Source: Streptomyces ortus (GTDB lineage: Bacteria > Actinomycetota > Actinomycetes > Streptomycetales > Streptomycetaceae). Taken from it: a stretch of DNA of 64,000 nt. The position numbers were made by a program, and so were the translations under genes. This document shows, piece after piece, positions 54,005-62,526 of this stretch. Numbering within the stretch: the first letter of the stretch is position 1; each line of letters opens with the position of its first letter. The stretch is from NCBI RefSeq assembly GCF_026341275.1, contig NZ_JAIFZO010000002.1:8524118-8588117 (forward strand), in the 5' to 3' direction. The notes beneath the pieces were generated by a model. It had not been told where the DNA came from. It did not search any database and saw only the letters and a program-made list of their open reading frames with translations.

Positions 54005-55408
54005 TCAGCGGGACCGGGAGAGTGTGTCCGCCGAGACGCGGCCGACCGGGGACAGGGTGCAGTCCACGGCTCGCGCCGCCCGGATGGTGACGCCCACCTC
54101 CAGTGGCACGTGCGGCACTGTCCCGGTGAAGCGATACCGCTGGAGCAGCGTCGCCACGGCGAGTTTCATCTGGAGCATGGCGAAGTGGTTGCCGATGCAG
54201 GAGCGCGGGCCGCCGCCGAGTGGGAACCATGCGTAGCGCGGCCTGCGGCTTTCCTCCTCGGGGCGGAACCGCTCGGGGGCGAACCGTTCGGGGTCTGGCC
54301 AGTAGGAGGGATGGCGGTGCGTCACCCAGGGCGACACGTACACGTAGGCCCCCGCGGGTATCGCGTACCCGTCGACGACCGTCGACCGCACCGCCCGGCG
54401 GATCAGGACCGGCGCTGCGGGATAGAGACGCATGGCCTCCTTGAGCACTCGTTCCACGGAGGGCAGTGCGTCCAGGTCGGCAGGGGTGGGCCGGCGTCCG
54501 GCGAGAACGGAACGCACCTCGTCGCGGACGGAGTCCTGGATGTTCTGGTGCTGTGCCAGCATGTACATGGTGAACGTGAGTGACGTCGCCGTGGTGTCCG
54601 CCCCGGCCAGCAGGAAGACCAGCACCTGGTCGCGCAGTTCCTCGTCGGTCAGCGGAGTGTCCTCGTCGCTGTGCGCGTTGATGAGCAGGGTCAGCAGGTC
54701 GGTCCCCGCCTCATCGCCCGAGGTGGCGCTCCGCCGACGCTGTTCGATCAGACGGTCGCACAGTGCGTGCAGTTCCTTCTGGGCCGCGCGCGCACGGCGG
54801 TTGGCGGGCGTGGGGAAGGAGCGGGGCAGGTTGAGCGGCATGAGCCCGCGACGGAGGGTGTAGGTGCTCAGGGCGGGCATGCAGCGCCGCACTACTTTCG
54901 CCGCCTGTTCGGCGTCCGAGCCGAACAGGATTCGGGTGATCATCCTCACGGTGAGCCGACTCATGTCCTCGTTCAGGTCGGGCCGCCCGTCGCGGTCGGC
55001 CTCCCATTCGGCACACAGCGCGTCGACCTCGTCGCAGACGGCCGCTGCGTAGTCCGCCACCCGTTTCTTCGTGAACAGAGGGGAGAGGAGCCTGCGTTGC
55101 CTGATGTGGTCGTCGTCGAGGCTGCTGAGCAGACCGTTGCCGAAGGTCTGCCGCATCTCTTGCGAGAAGCGGTCGTCCTTGCGGAAGTTGGCCGACTGGC
55201 CGGCCAGCACCTGCTGGGCGCCGGCGGCGGAGAAGACGAAGTGGATCGTCGTGCGCAGTCCGGGAGGCCCGGACGCGATCCGCACCACGTCACCGTGTTC
55301 CCTTCGGGCCCGCTCGTACGTGCCCAACGGGTCTCGCCGCAGGTCCAGCAGTGAGGCGAGGAGCGGCAGCCCATCGACAGCGGGTACCTCGGTCGGTTTC
55401 GTCTCCAT
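54005..55408 (-). CDS. Cytochrome P450, likely terpenoid-oxidizing
   Basis: A 467-residue P450 of the long, CYP4/CYP102-like type rather than the 400-residue actinomycete type. Features: oxygen-binding I helix LLAGADTTATS, K helix ExxR (KEAMR), PERF region (PERFAPERFRPEE) and heme loop FPLGGGPRSCIGNHFA. All key residues are present. P450s of this type are found with terpene synthases in Streptomyces (for example those of the pentalenolactone pathway), so it probably oxidizes the product of the terpene synthase at 60047. It is on the opposite strand to the terpene genes, 251 bases downstream of the regulator gene on its strand. No ferredoxin gene is adjacent. Confidence 0.93.
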   Translation of the reverse strand: METKPTEVPAVDGLPLLASLLDLRRDPLGTYERARREHGDVVRIASGPPGLRTTIHFVFSAAGAQQVLAGQSANFRKDDRFSQEMRQTFGNGLLSSLDDDHIRQRRLLSPLFTKKRVADYAAAVCDEVDALCAEWEADRDGRPDLNEDMSRLTVRMITRILFGSDAEQAAKVVRRCMPALSTYTLRRGLMPLNLPRSFPTPANRRARAAQKELHALCDRLIEQRRRSATSGDEAGTDLLTLLINAHSDEDTPLTDEELRDQVLVFLLAGADTTATSLTFTMYMLAQHQNIQDSVRDEVRSVLAGRRPTPADLDALPSVERVLKEAMRLYPAAPVLIRRAVRSTVVDGYAIPAGAYVYVSPWVTHRHPSYWPDPERFAPERFRPEEESRRPRYAWFPLGGGPRSCIGNHFAMLQMKLAVATLLQRYRFTGTVPHVPLEVGVTIRAARAVDCTLSPVGRVSADTLSRSR

Positions 55409-55659
55409 CCCGGCATCCCTTTCCGTGGCTCAGCGGGCAGGCGGTGACCGGCCCGGCCCCAGGGGGCGTCGGCCCGTCGACCTCTCCTTCCATTGGATGC
55501 CCGGCTGTCGGCCCCGCGACAGGGTCGTCCGGCTCGCCTGTGTCCTTCGTGGCCCACGCTTGTGCCCTTGTGCGTCCGGGTCCGGGTCCGGATCGGTCGG
55601 GGCAGACGGCCGTGGCGCCGGGTGGGGGCGTCCGTCGCACCGGCGTGGTGGTACGCCGC

Positions 55660-57015
55660 TCACACGGCTAGGCGCTCCGGGAAGCTCTGGTATGTGGTGT
55701 AACCGTCCAGGCGGTCGAGGGTAGACCGTACGGACGGCCGCCCCGCGTATGGCAGCAGCCTGGAGCGCAGGTCCTCGAGCCGGTCGGTGGTGCGCGGGCA
55801 GCGGATTCGCCCGTAGTGGTCGAGCAGCCGGTCGGTAACGGCGCAGGCTCGGTCCAGCCGTCCCTCGAGCAGGTGGATCTCGCCCAGCTTGGCGAGTGTC
55901 AGGGCCCGGGCGCGGTGCGCGCGCGGCGGCCGGTGCCGCAGGGACGCGGCGAACGCCTGGGCGGCCCTGCCGTAGTCGCCGAGACTCTGGTGCACGTGGC
56001 CTCGCTGGTAGTGGAGTGCGGCCATGGGATATCCGCTGAACGGCGAGGAAGGGTCGTCCTGTCCGCCGTGCAGTGTCATGGCGTCGGAAAGGGCCGAGAG
56101 CGATCGGTTCTCCTCGCCGGCCGTCGCGTGCACCACGGCGAGATGACTCATCAGGTACGCCCGGATGGGCGGTGGAGCGTCCTCGGGTGCCGTCGACCAC
56201 GCCGAACGGGCGAGCGCCGGGTCACGGTGCCCGAGTTGGTTCGCCTGTGTGCTCATCGCCCGCAGCGTGACGGCGTACTGGGTGCGGTCCCCGGCCTCGA
56301 TCGCGATTTGCGCGGCTACGTGGAAGTACTGCTGCGCCACCCCGCTCTGACGGCAGTCCGCAGACATGCGGGCCAGCAGATGGGTCAGCCGGGACAGTCG
56401 TCCGAGGAGCAGTGAGTGGGTGCGCCGGTCGGTTCGGGCGGCGAGGAAGGCGGCACCGTCGGTGGCGAGATAGGTGGCCAGTGCGGTGCGTCCGTGGGCG
56501 CCGCCGTAGGTGTCGATGGTCTCCGCGTAGTGCGTGATGGTGTGCGACAGGGCCGCGAGATCACCAGGTCCGAGCCGCCAGTCGCCCCTCGTGGGCTGCG
56601 GCTCCGTGTCGGTCCAGACCGGAGGGGCGCTGCCCGGGCGGAAGGGGGAGACGCGAAACGCCGCCCGGGTTCCGGGAGCGATGTCTGCCTTGGTCAGCAT
56701 CGCCAGCGCCTCTCGGCCTCTGCCGCCGGTCGCGTGCAGTGCGTCGGTCGGCTCGTCCGGAACATGTGCCAGTCCGGTCTCCTGGACGCTGATGTGCCGG
56801 CCGAGCCGCCGGGTCAGGATCTCGGCCACCAGCATGGGTACCGGGGCCGGGGGCCGGGAGCCGGCCAACCACCCGGCAACCGATTTGCGGTTGTACTGGA
56901 GCACCCGCCTGTTCTCCGCGGCGGCGAGATTGACGGACCGGGCCAGAGCTTCGCCCGACAATCCCGCCTCGCGTATGAGACGTTTCAGCTGCTGATTCGG
57001 CTTGCTGCGTGCCAC
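55660..57015 (-). CDS. Streptomyces-type regulator with HTH and TPR repeats
   Basis: A 451-residue protein starting at GTG 57015, 5 bases after GGAGGAG. The N-terminal 60 residues look like a lambda-repressor-type helix-turn-helix (QQLKRLIREAGLSGEALARSVNLAA...KSVAGWLAGSRPP), and the C-terminal 300 are TPR-like helical pairs (YLMSHLAVVHATAGEENRSLSAL, ALHYQRGHVHQSLGDYGRAAQAF, LTLAKLGEIHLLEGRLDRACAV). This layout is common in actinomycete developmental and metabolite regulators. It is divergent from the prenyl synthase operon with a 606-bp AT-rich region between, and is the likely pathway regulator. Confidence 0.88.
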   Translation of the reverse strand: MARSKPNQQLKRLIREAGLSGEALARSVNLAAAENRRVLQYNRKSVAGWLAGSRPPAPVPMLVAEILTRRLGRHISVQETGLAHVPDEPTDALHATGGRGREALAMLTKADIAPGTRAAFRVSPFRPGSAPPVWTDTEPQPTRGDWRLGPGDLAALSHTITHYAETIDTYGGAHGRTALATYLATDGAAFLAARTDRRTHSLLLGRLSRLTHLLARMSADCRQSGVAQQYFHVAAQIAIEAGDRTQYAVTLRAMSTQANQLGHRDPALARSAWSTAPEDAPPPIRAYLMSHLAVVHATAGEENRSLSALSDAMTLHGGQDDPSSPFSGYPMAALHYQRGHVHQSLGDYGRAAQAFAASLRHRPPRAHRARALTLAKLGEIHLLEGRLDRACAVTDRLLDHYGRIRCPRTTDRLEDLRSRLLPYAGRPSVRSTLDRLDGYTTYQSFPERLAV

Positions 57016-57621
57016 GCCAACTCCTCCGAGCGTATTGCGGTACAGAAACAGAAATCCTCTGGAGGCGGCTCTGTGCCCGGAATCTGCCGTAGTGCTGCGA
57101 CCGCTTGTCGGTCCTCTCTTTTGATCAGGAACCATTTTTCGTCTACCGTGTCGGCCGAACAATTAACGGGTTGTTTCCAGCCACTTTCCGTTCGCGCCGG
57201 GTCCGTCGGAGCTGAATGAGGCAATGGGTTCGGTCACGAGTTCACAAGTTCACAAGGAATCGACCCGTGGGACAGCGGAACGTAGGGAACCCCCTGGCAC
57301 GGTCCTGCGGCCCCTGCTTGACTTCTTGGTGTCGGCGGATCAGCGAATTTGTTTCCCTTGTCGCGAAGCTGTTTCCGGGAGGGATCGCGCGGCGCGCGTC
57401 CCGGGCCGTCGGCACAGAACAAAGCGGCACACGGTGCACGTGAGGACCGGGTGCGCCGCCGGTACAAGCCCCGGTCGCGCACCCGTGCCACACGCAGGCC
57501 GGCCCTGAGCGCGTCGGTACCGGTGGCCACCGCACGAGGGCACCTCAAGGAACGGCCCGGCGAACCCGCCGGCCACGCGCCGCACTCGTCATGACCTGCC
57601 CAGTGGGAGGAGACGACGTCC
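57016..57621. promoter_or_regulatory. 606-bp divergent regulatory region of the terpene cluster
   Basis: No gene is seen. The part near 57040-57180 is AT-rich for this DNA (TTTTGATCAGGAACCATTTTTCG, CCGAACAATTAACGGG). Two adjacent copies of TTCACAAG lie at 57241-57248 and 57249-57256. Promoters for the regulator (left) and the prenyl synthase operon (right) are expected here. GGAGGAG at about 57607 is the ribosome site of the first synthase. Confidence 0.5.
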
Positions 57622-58722
57622 ATGAACCAGACAGAGGTCCTCAGCCCCCCGGCTGCGGACACCGTCAGGGAGACGCTGGCCGAATGCCGGGCAGCCACGC
57701 TTCCCGCCCTGCGTACGGCGGTTGAGGGATTGCATCCGCGGCTGGCCCGTATCAGCGCCTATCACCTGGGCTGGTGCCTGCCCGATGGCACGCCCACCGA
57801 CGGTCACACCGGCAAGATGCTGCGCGCCGCCCTGGCCGTGCTCGCAGCACGGGCATTCGGCGCGAGTACGGCGTCGGCCGTGCCCGGCGCGGTCGCCGTC
57901 GAACTGGTGCACAACTTCTCCTTGCTGCACGACGACCTGATGGACGCCGACGAACTGCGGCGGGGCCGCCCCACCGCCTGGGTGGCCTTCGGACGGGGGC
58001 CCGCCGTACTGGCGGGCGACGCGTTGCTCAGCCAGGCCCTACGGGTCGTCACCGAAGTCCGGGGAACCCCGGTGCAACCGGCGACCGGGGCCATCACGTC
58101 AGCAGTGGACGCCATCATCCAGGGGCAGGCCGCCGATCTGGAGCTGGACGGCTACCCGGTGGACGAAGTGGACACCGACGACTACCTCGCCGCGTGCGCC
58201 AAGACCAGCGGCCTCCTCGGCGGCTGCCTCGAAGTCGGCGCAGCCCTGGCCCACGCCCCCGCGCCGGCGGCCCGCATGCTCCGCTCCGCAGCCTGGGATC
58301 TGGGCGTGGCCTGGCAGATCGCCGACGACATCGAGAGTCTGTGGGGAGATCCCACCGCCAGCGGCAAGGACGCCTACGGCGACCTGCGCAGCGGCAAGAG
58401 GACCTACCCCGTCATCGCCGCCCTGCGCTCCGACACCCCCGCCGCCTCTCGGCTGGCCGTCCGGCTGAGTGCCACCGAGGCTCCCGCGGAGGCCGAACTG
58501 GCCGCTCTGGCCGGTCTCGTGATGGAAGCGGGCGGACGTGCAGAAGCCGAGCGGACCGCCCGCCGCTACCTCGACCAAGCCCTGCACACGCTGAGCCGGG
58601 CGGGCGGAGAGGCCGCCGCCGTCGGCACCCTCACCGCCCTGTTCCGACATGTGCTGGCCCGCCACCAGCAGTGGACCACCCGGGTCCCGACCGCCCCCAC
58701 CGCGGAAGGAGCGGTCCTGTGA
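57622..58722 (+). CDS. Polyprenyl diphosphate synthase 1 (GGPP/FPP-synthase-like)
   Basis: A 366-residue trans-isoprenyl diphosphate synthase. The first Asp-rich motif is NFSLLHDDLMDADELRRGRPTAW and the second is QIADDIESLWGDP; the K in TGKMLR, the KTSGLLG region and KRTYPVIAAL are present. The enzyme condenses IPP with allylic diphosphates to give a C15-C20 (possibly longer) chain for the terpene synthase downstream. The residue five before the first motif is Phe, a position known to influence chain length. The expected GGKRxRP reads GKMLRAAL, a mild departure. The stop overlaps the next synthase start by 4 bases. Confidence 0.93.
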   Translation: MNQTEVLSPPAADTVRETLAECRAATLPALRTAVEGLHPRLARISAYHLGWCLPDGTPTDGHTGKMLRAALAVLAARAFGASTASAVPGAVAVELVHNFSLLHDDLMDADELRRGRPTAWVAFGRGPAVLAGDALLSQALRVVTEVRGTPVQPATGAITSAVDAIIQGQAADLELDGYPVDEVDTDDYLAACAKTSGLLGGCLEVGAALAHAPAPAARMLRSAAWDLGVAWQIADDIESLWGDPTASGKDAYGDLRSGKRTYPVIAALRSDTPAASRLAVRLSATEAPAEAELAALAGLVMEAGGRAEAERTARRYLDQALHTLSRAGGEAAAVGTLTALFRHVLARHQQWTTRVPTAPTAEGAVL

Positions 58723-59795
58723 ACGCGGCCGAAGGCACCGACACGACGACAGCGGGCACGAGCGTCCGCACGGTCCCCGCCGCCGACGCCGGTCCCCTGG
58801 CATGGCTCGACCACGCCAGGGAGGTGACCGACCCGGTGCTGCGGGAGGCAGTGGACTCGCTGCACCCACAGGCACGGATCGTCGTCGGCTACCACCTGGG
58901 ATGGTGGGACGAACAAGGCCGGCCGATCACCGCCGACTGGGGAAAGGCCGTACGGCCTGCCCTCGTCCTGCTCTCCGCACAGGCACTCGGGGCCCCTCCC
59001 CGCACCGGCTCACACTGCGCTGCGGCTGTGCAACTCGCCCATGATTCCTCACTGTTGCACGACGACATCATCGACCGCGACGACATGCGCCGTCACCGGC
59101 CCGCCGCCTGGCGCGCCTTCGGCGTCCCCGGCGCGTTGCTGGCCGGTGACGCCATGCTCGCCCTGGCGGTCTCCCTGGTCCGCCACGACAGTCCCAGTGC
59201 CCTGGCCACCGCAGCGCTGAACGAGGCCGTGCAGCAGTTCATCGGCGGGCAGTTCGAGGACATCGGGTTCGAGGGACGGGCGGAGGTCTCCCTCACCGAG
59301 TGCACCACCATGGCCGCGCGGAAGACCGGCGCGCTCATGGGAGCCGCGTGCCGTCTGGGCGCCCTGGCGGGCGGGGCGGACGAGGCGCGGGCAGCGCAAC
59401 TGGATGCCTTCGGCCGCTCTCTCGGCCTGGCCTTCCAGCACGTGGACGACCTGCTCGGCATATGGGGCGACCCCAGGACGACGGGCAAACCGGCCGGTGC
59501 CGACCTCCACGCCCGCAAGAAGAGCCTGCCCGTGGTGGCCGCCCTGGGGTCGGACGGTCCCGAGGCCGCCGAACTGGCCGAGCTCTACGCCCGCGACCCC
59601 GCCACGGACGACGCCGACGTCCTCCGGCACGCCGCCTCCCTCGTCGAGCGCGCGGGAGGACGGCACCGGACCAGCGGCCTTGCCCGCCGACACCTGGCCG
59701 AGGCGCTCGACCACCTCGATGCCACCCGTCTGCCCGCCTGCGACACCCGGCCACTGCGCACGCTCGCCGCTTGGCTGGCCCTCCGCGACCACTGA
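58719..59795 (+). CDS. Polyprenyl diphosphate synthase 2
   Basis: A 358-residue second trans-prenyl synthase beginning at GTG 58719 (GTGA overlap). The first Asp-rich motif is DSSLLHDDIIDRDDMRRHRPAAW and the second is HVDDLLGIWGDPRTTGKPAGAD; GKAVRPAL and KKSLPVVAAL are present. All catalytic aspartates are intact. It is clearly a paralogue of the first synthase, but the residue five before the first motif is Ser instead of Phe, so it may make a different chain length or form a heteromer with it. Two coupled synthases serving one terpene synthase is uncommon. Confidence 0.93.
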   Translation: MNAAEGTDTTTAGTSVRTVPAADAGPLAWLDHAREVTDPVLREAVDSLHPQARIVVGYHLGWWDEQGRPITADWGKAVRPALVLLSAQALGAPPRTGSHCAAAVQLAHDSSLLHDDIIDRDDMRRHRPAAWRAFGVPGALLAGDAMLALAVSLVRHDSPSALATAALNEAVQQFIGGQFEDIGFEGRAEVSLTECTTMAARKTGALMGAACRLGALAGGADEARAAQLDAFGRSLGLAFQHVDDLLGIWGDPRTTGKPAGADLHARKKSLPVVAALGSDGPEAAELAELYARDPATDDADVLRHAASLVERAGGRHRTSGLARRHLAEALDHLDATRLPACDTRPLRTLAAWLALRDH

Positions 59796-60046
59796 CACCG
59801 CTGCCCCGGCAAGCACGGTGGGCAAGCGGGCCCGGCGAAGCACGTACGGAGTCCCGCCGCACCACCATCCGGCACACCGCCTGCCACCGATTCGCCGCCC
59901 GGCGGGCCCGCCCTGTGCGACCCCTTTGCCCGCAACCGTCCCGACGGCCCGCTCAACCGTCCCGTCGGCCGTTCTCCCCGTCCCTTGCCGTGCCCTTTCC
60001 GCGGGCCGGCGTCCACCCGGCCGGCGGCCGGGAAAGGAGAGACATC

Positions 60047-61072
60047 GTGCACAGTCCGGTCTCCGACCCGGTCCTTGACACCGTCCTGCCTCGCTGGCCC
60101 TTCCCTGCCGCACCCGCGCGTGACCCCGGCGACATCGCCGCCGTCGAGACCGGTGGCGCCGAGTGGGCCAGGCGCCTGGGCCTGATCGATTCCGGCGACC
60201 CCCGCCACCCGCTGCGCCGCCTGTGCGCGGGCGAGCTGGTCAGCCACGGCTATCCGCGCGCGGACACCGGCATCCGCGTACTCATCACCCAATGGACGAT
60301 GTGGTACTTCAATCTCGACGACCACTTCGAGGACGGAGCCGCCGGCGCCAGCGCCGCCGCCGCCGACCGGGCCGCGGCCCCACTCAGGCGTCTGGTGGAC
60401 GCCGCCAGGCGCCGCGAACAACCGCCCACCGCCGAGGACGCCCTGCAGCGCGCGCTCGCGGACCTGCTGGAGCGGACCGCTCAGCAGATGGCGCCGGTGC
60501 AGTTCTGCGAACTCCTCGCACATCTGGACGACTACTTCACCTCCCTCGTCGTGGAGTCCGACTACCGGGCACGCGGTGTCCTGCCCGGCGTCGACTCGTA
60601 CATAGCCCTGCGCCGCGACACCGGACCTGTGCTGCCCTTGCTGGACTTCGTCGAACAGGCCGAGTCGGTACGACTGCCGGCGCGCTTCTACGGCACCCCC
60701 GAATACACCGAGATGATCGGCTGCGCGGCCGACATCGCGTCCTGGATCAACGACCTGTGCTCGGTGTCGAAGGAACTGGACCGCCCGGACGCCTACAACC
60801 TCGTGGTCCTGCTGCACCGCCTGGAGGACAAGTCGCTCAAGGACGCCGCCGCCGAGACCCTCGACCGGATCGAGCAGCGGGTGCGGGCGCTGAAACAGGC
60901 GCTGGAACGGGCCGGCGGCCCCTCCGGCACGGGCGGCCCCTACACCGACGCGGAGAAAGCGGCCCTGAAGACATGGGCGGACGGGCTGCTCAGCTTCCAG
61001 AACCACGTCGAGTGGTATCTGCGGCACGGCCGCTACGACCGGGACGAGCCCCGTCCGGAGGTCCCCGCATGA
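60047..61072 (+). CDS. Class I terpene synthase (cyclase)
   Basis: A 341-residue bacterial class I terpene cyclase. GTG 60047 follows AAAGGAGAGA; the 251-bp spacer before it has no gene. The metal-binding first motif is NLDDHFEDG (DDxxxD/E variant, near residue 88) and the NSE triad is NDLCSVSKE (near residue 239), followed by the Arg-Tyr-type C-terminal end (FQNHVEWYLRHGRYDR). Both motifs are complete, so ionization of a C15-C25 prenyl diphosphate is expected. The length is usual for bacterial sesqui- and diterpene synthases; product not predictable. It is coupled by ATGA to the flavoenzyme downstream. Confidence 0.95.
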   Translation: MHSPVSDPVLDTVLPRWPFPAAPARDPGDIAAVETGGAEWARRLGLIDSGDPRHPLRRLCAGELVSHGYPRADTGIRVLITQWTMWYFNLDDHFEDGAAGASAAAADRAAAPLRRLVDAARRREQPPTAEDALQRALADLLERTAQQMAPVQFCELLAHLDDYFTSLVVESDYRARGVLPGVDSYIALRRDTGPVLPLLDFVEQAESVRLPARFYGTPEYTEMIGCAADIASWINDLCSVSKELDRPDAYNLVVLLHRLEDKSLKDAAAETLDRIEQRVRALKQALERAGGPSGTGGPYTDAEKAALKTWADGLLSFQNHVEWYLRHGRYDRDEPRPEVPA

Positions 61073-62526
61073 GCGACGGCCGGCCCGCGGTGAACGGCAC
61101 GGCCGGGCCACCCCCGGACGGACGCCCCCACGTCGTCGTGGTCGGAGCGGGTATCGCCGGCCTCACCAGCGCCTTCCTCCTGCAGCGGCGCGGCTGCCGG
61201 GTCACCGTGCTCGAAAGCGCCGGGCCGCAGTACGTGGGCGGCCGGATGAGCTCCGTACGGCGCGGCGAGTTCTTCGTCGACACCGGCGCGTCTCTGCTGT
61301 CCCGGCGCTACCACGCGATGCTGCGGCTCGCGGAACTGGCAGGGGCCGACGACCGGATACTGCCCTCCTCCGACCGCATCGGGCTCATGCGCGATCGGCG
61401 GGTGCACCCCGTGCACGTCGGCTCCCTGCCACGCATGGCTGCCGGGCTGCTGCGGTTCGCGCCGTTCCCGTCCGACCTGCCCAAGCTGATGCTGGACCAC
61501 CTGCGGATCAGGCGTTCGCTGGACTGGTACGACATGTCCGCGGCGGCCCGCCACGACGGCGAGTCCGTCGCCGGCTACGCGGTCCGCCGCGGGCTGCGGC
61601 CGGCCACCGTCGATCACCTGCTGGATCCGCTGTGCATGCTCGCCTCGTTGCAGGACGTCGAACGCACCTCGTCCGTAGCGCCGTTCATGCTCCTCAACTC
61701 CCTGCTCGGCGGAGGCGGCCTGTTCACCTTCCGCGACGGGGTCGGGACGCTGCCACGGCTCCTCGCCGCCCAACTGCCCGTCATCCATCACGCCACGGTC
61801 CGTCAGGTCGAGGAGAACGCCACCGGGGTCGCGGTCACCTGGCAGGCGCAGGACGGAACAGGGGAGCACACCGAGCGGGCCGACGCGTGCGTGCTGGCTG
61901 TGCCCGTCTCTCGGACGCCGGACCTCTACGGCCAGATGCAGCGGCCGTTCAGCGAGTTCTTCCGGCGCGTGGAGTACACCGGCAGCGTCCACGTGGCCTT
62001 CGGACTGGACCGGCCCACCGCCGAACCGGCCGTGATGGTCAACGTCCCGCGGTCCGAACACCCCGCGCTCGTGGGCGTCATCCTGCCGCACAACACCGCC
62101 CCCGGCCGGGTCCCGGAAGGCCGAGGGCTCGTCATGGCGCACTTCCGCGGCTCCTGGTCGGACCGCCACCGCGACCTGCCCGAGGAACAACTGGTCGACC
62201 ACGCGCGGTCGGCCCTGCGGACCGTGGGACTGACACCCGAGACCGAGAACCACACCACCATGACCCATGTCATGCGTCCCGGGCAGTGCGTGGTCTTCCG
62301 CCGGCCCGGCGACTACCGGGAGATGGCCCGGCTCAGCTCGACATGGCCGGCCACCTCCCGAGTCCGGCTCGCCGGCGGCGACTTCTTCACCCAGTCCAGC
62401 ACGCACCACAGCATCTGCTCGGCGGTGCAGGTGTCCCGCCAGCTCTGGGAGCGGCTGGAGGCGGCGCCCGCGCCGGCCCGACCGCACGTACCCGTACCTG
62501 TCCCCGCTCGGAAAGGACCACAGTGA
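61069..62526 (+). CDS. FAD-dependent amine-oxidase/protoporphyrinogen-oxidase-like enzyme 1
   Basis: A 485-residue flavoprotein; ATG 61069 overlaps the terpene synthase stop. The dinucleotide-binding motif is VVVVGAGIAGLTSAFLLQRRG with the E of VLES, then GGRMSSVRRGEFFVDTG, and a C-terminal FAD-binding segment RLAGGDFF. The family also includes carotene desaturases and HpnE, which oxidize or desaturate isoprenoids, so action on the cyclized terpene is likely. A Pro/Ala-rich tail (PAPARPHVPVPVPARKG) ends the protein. It is a paralogue of the next gene, with the shared phrase FRRPGDYREMARL / LRKPGDYARLRDF. Confidence 0.9.
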   Translation: MSDGRPAVNGTAGPPPDGRPHVVVVGAGIAGLTSAFLLQRRGCRVTVLESAGPQYVGGRMSSVRRGEFFVDTGASLLSRRYHAMLRLAELAGADDRILPSSDRIGLMRDRRVHPVHVGSLPRMAAGLLRFAPFPSDLPKLMLDHLRIRRSLDWYDMSAAARHDGESVAGYAVRRGLRPATVDHLLDPLCMLASLQDVERTSSVAPFMLLNSLLGGGGLFTFRDGVGTLPRLLAAQLPVIHHATVRQVEENATGVAVTWQAQDGTGEHTERADACVLAVPVSRTPDLYGQMQRPFSEFFRRVEYTGSVHVAFGLDRPTAEPAVMVNVPRSEHPALVGVILPHNTAPGRVPEGRGLVMAHFRGSWSDRHRDLPEEQLVDHARSALRTVGLTPETENHTTMTHVMRPGQCVVFRRPGDYREMARLSSTWPATSRVRLAGGDFFTQSSTHHSICSAVQVSRQLWERLEAAPAPARPHVPVPVPARKGPQ

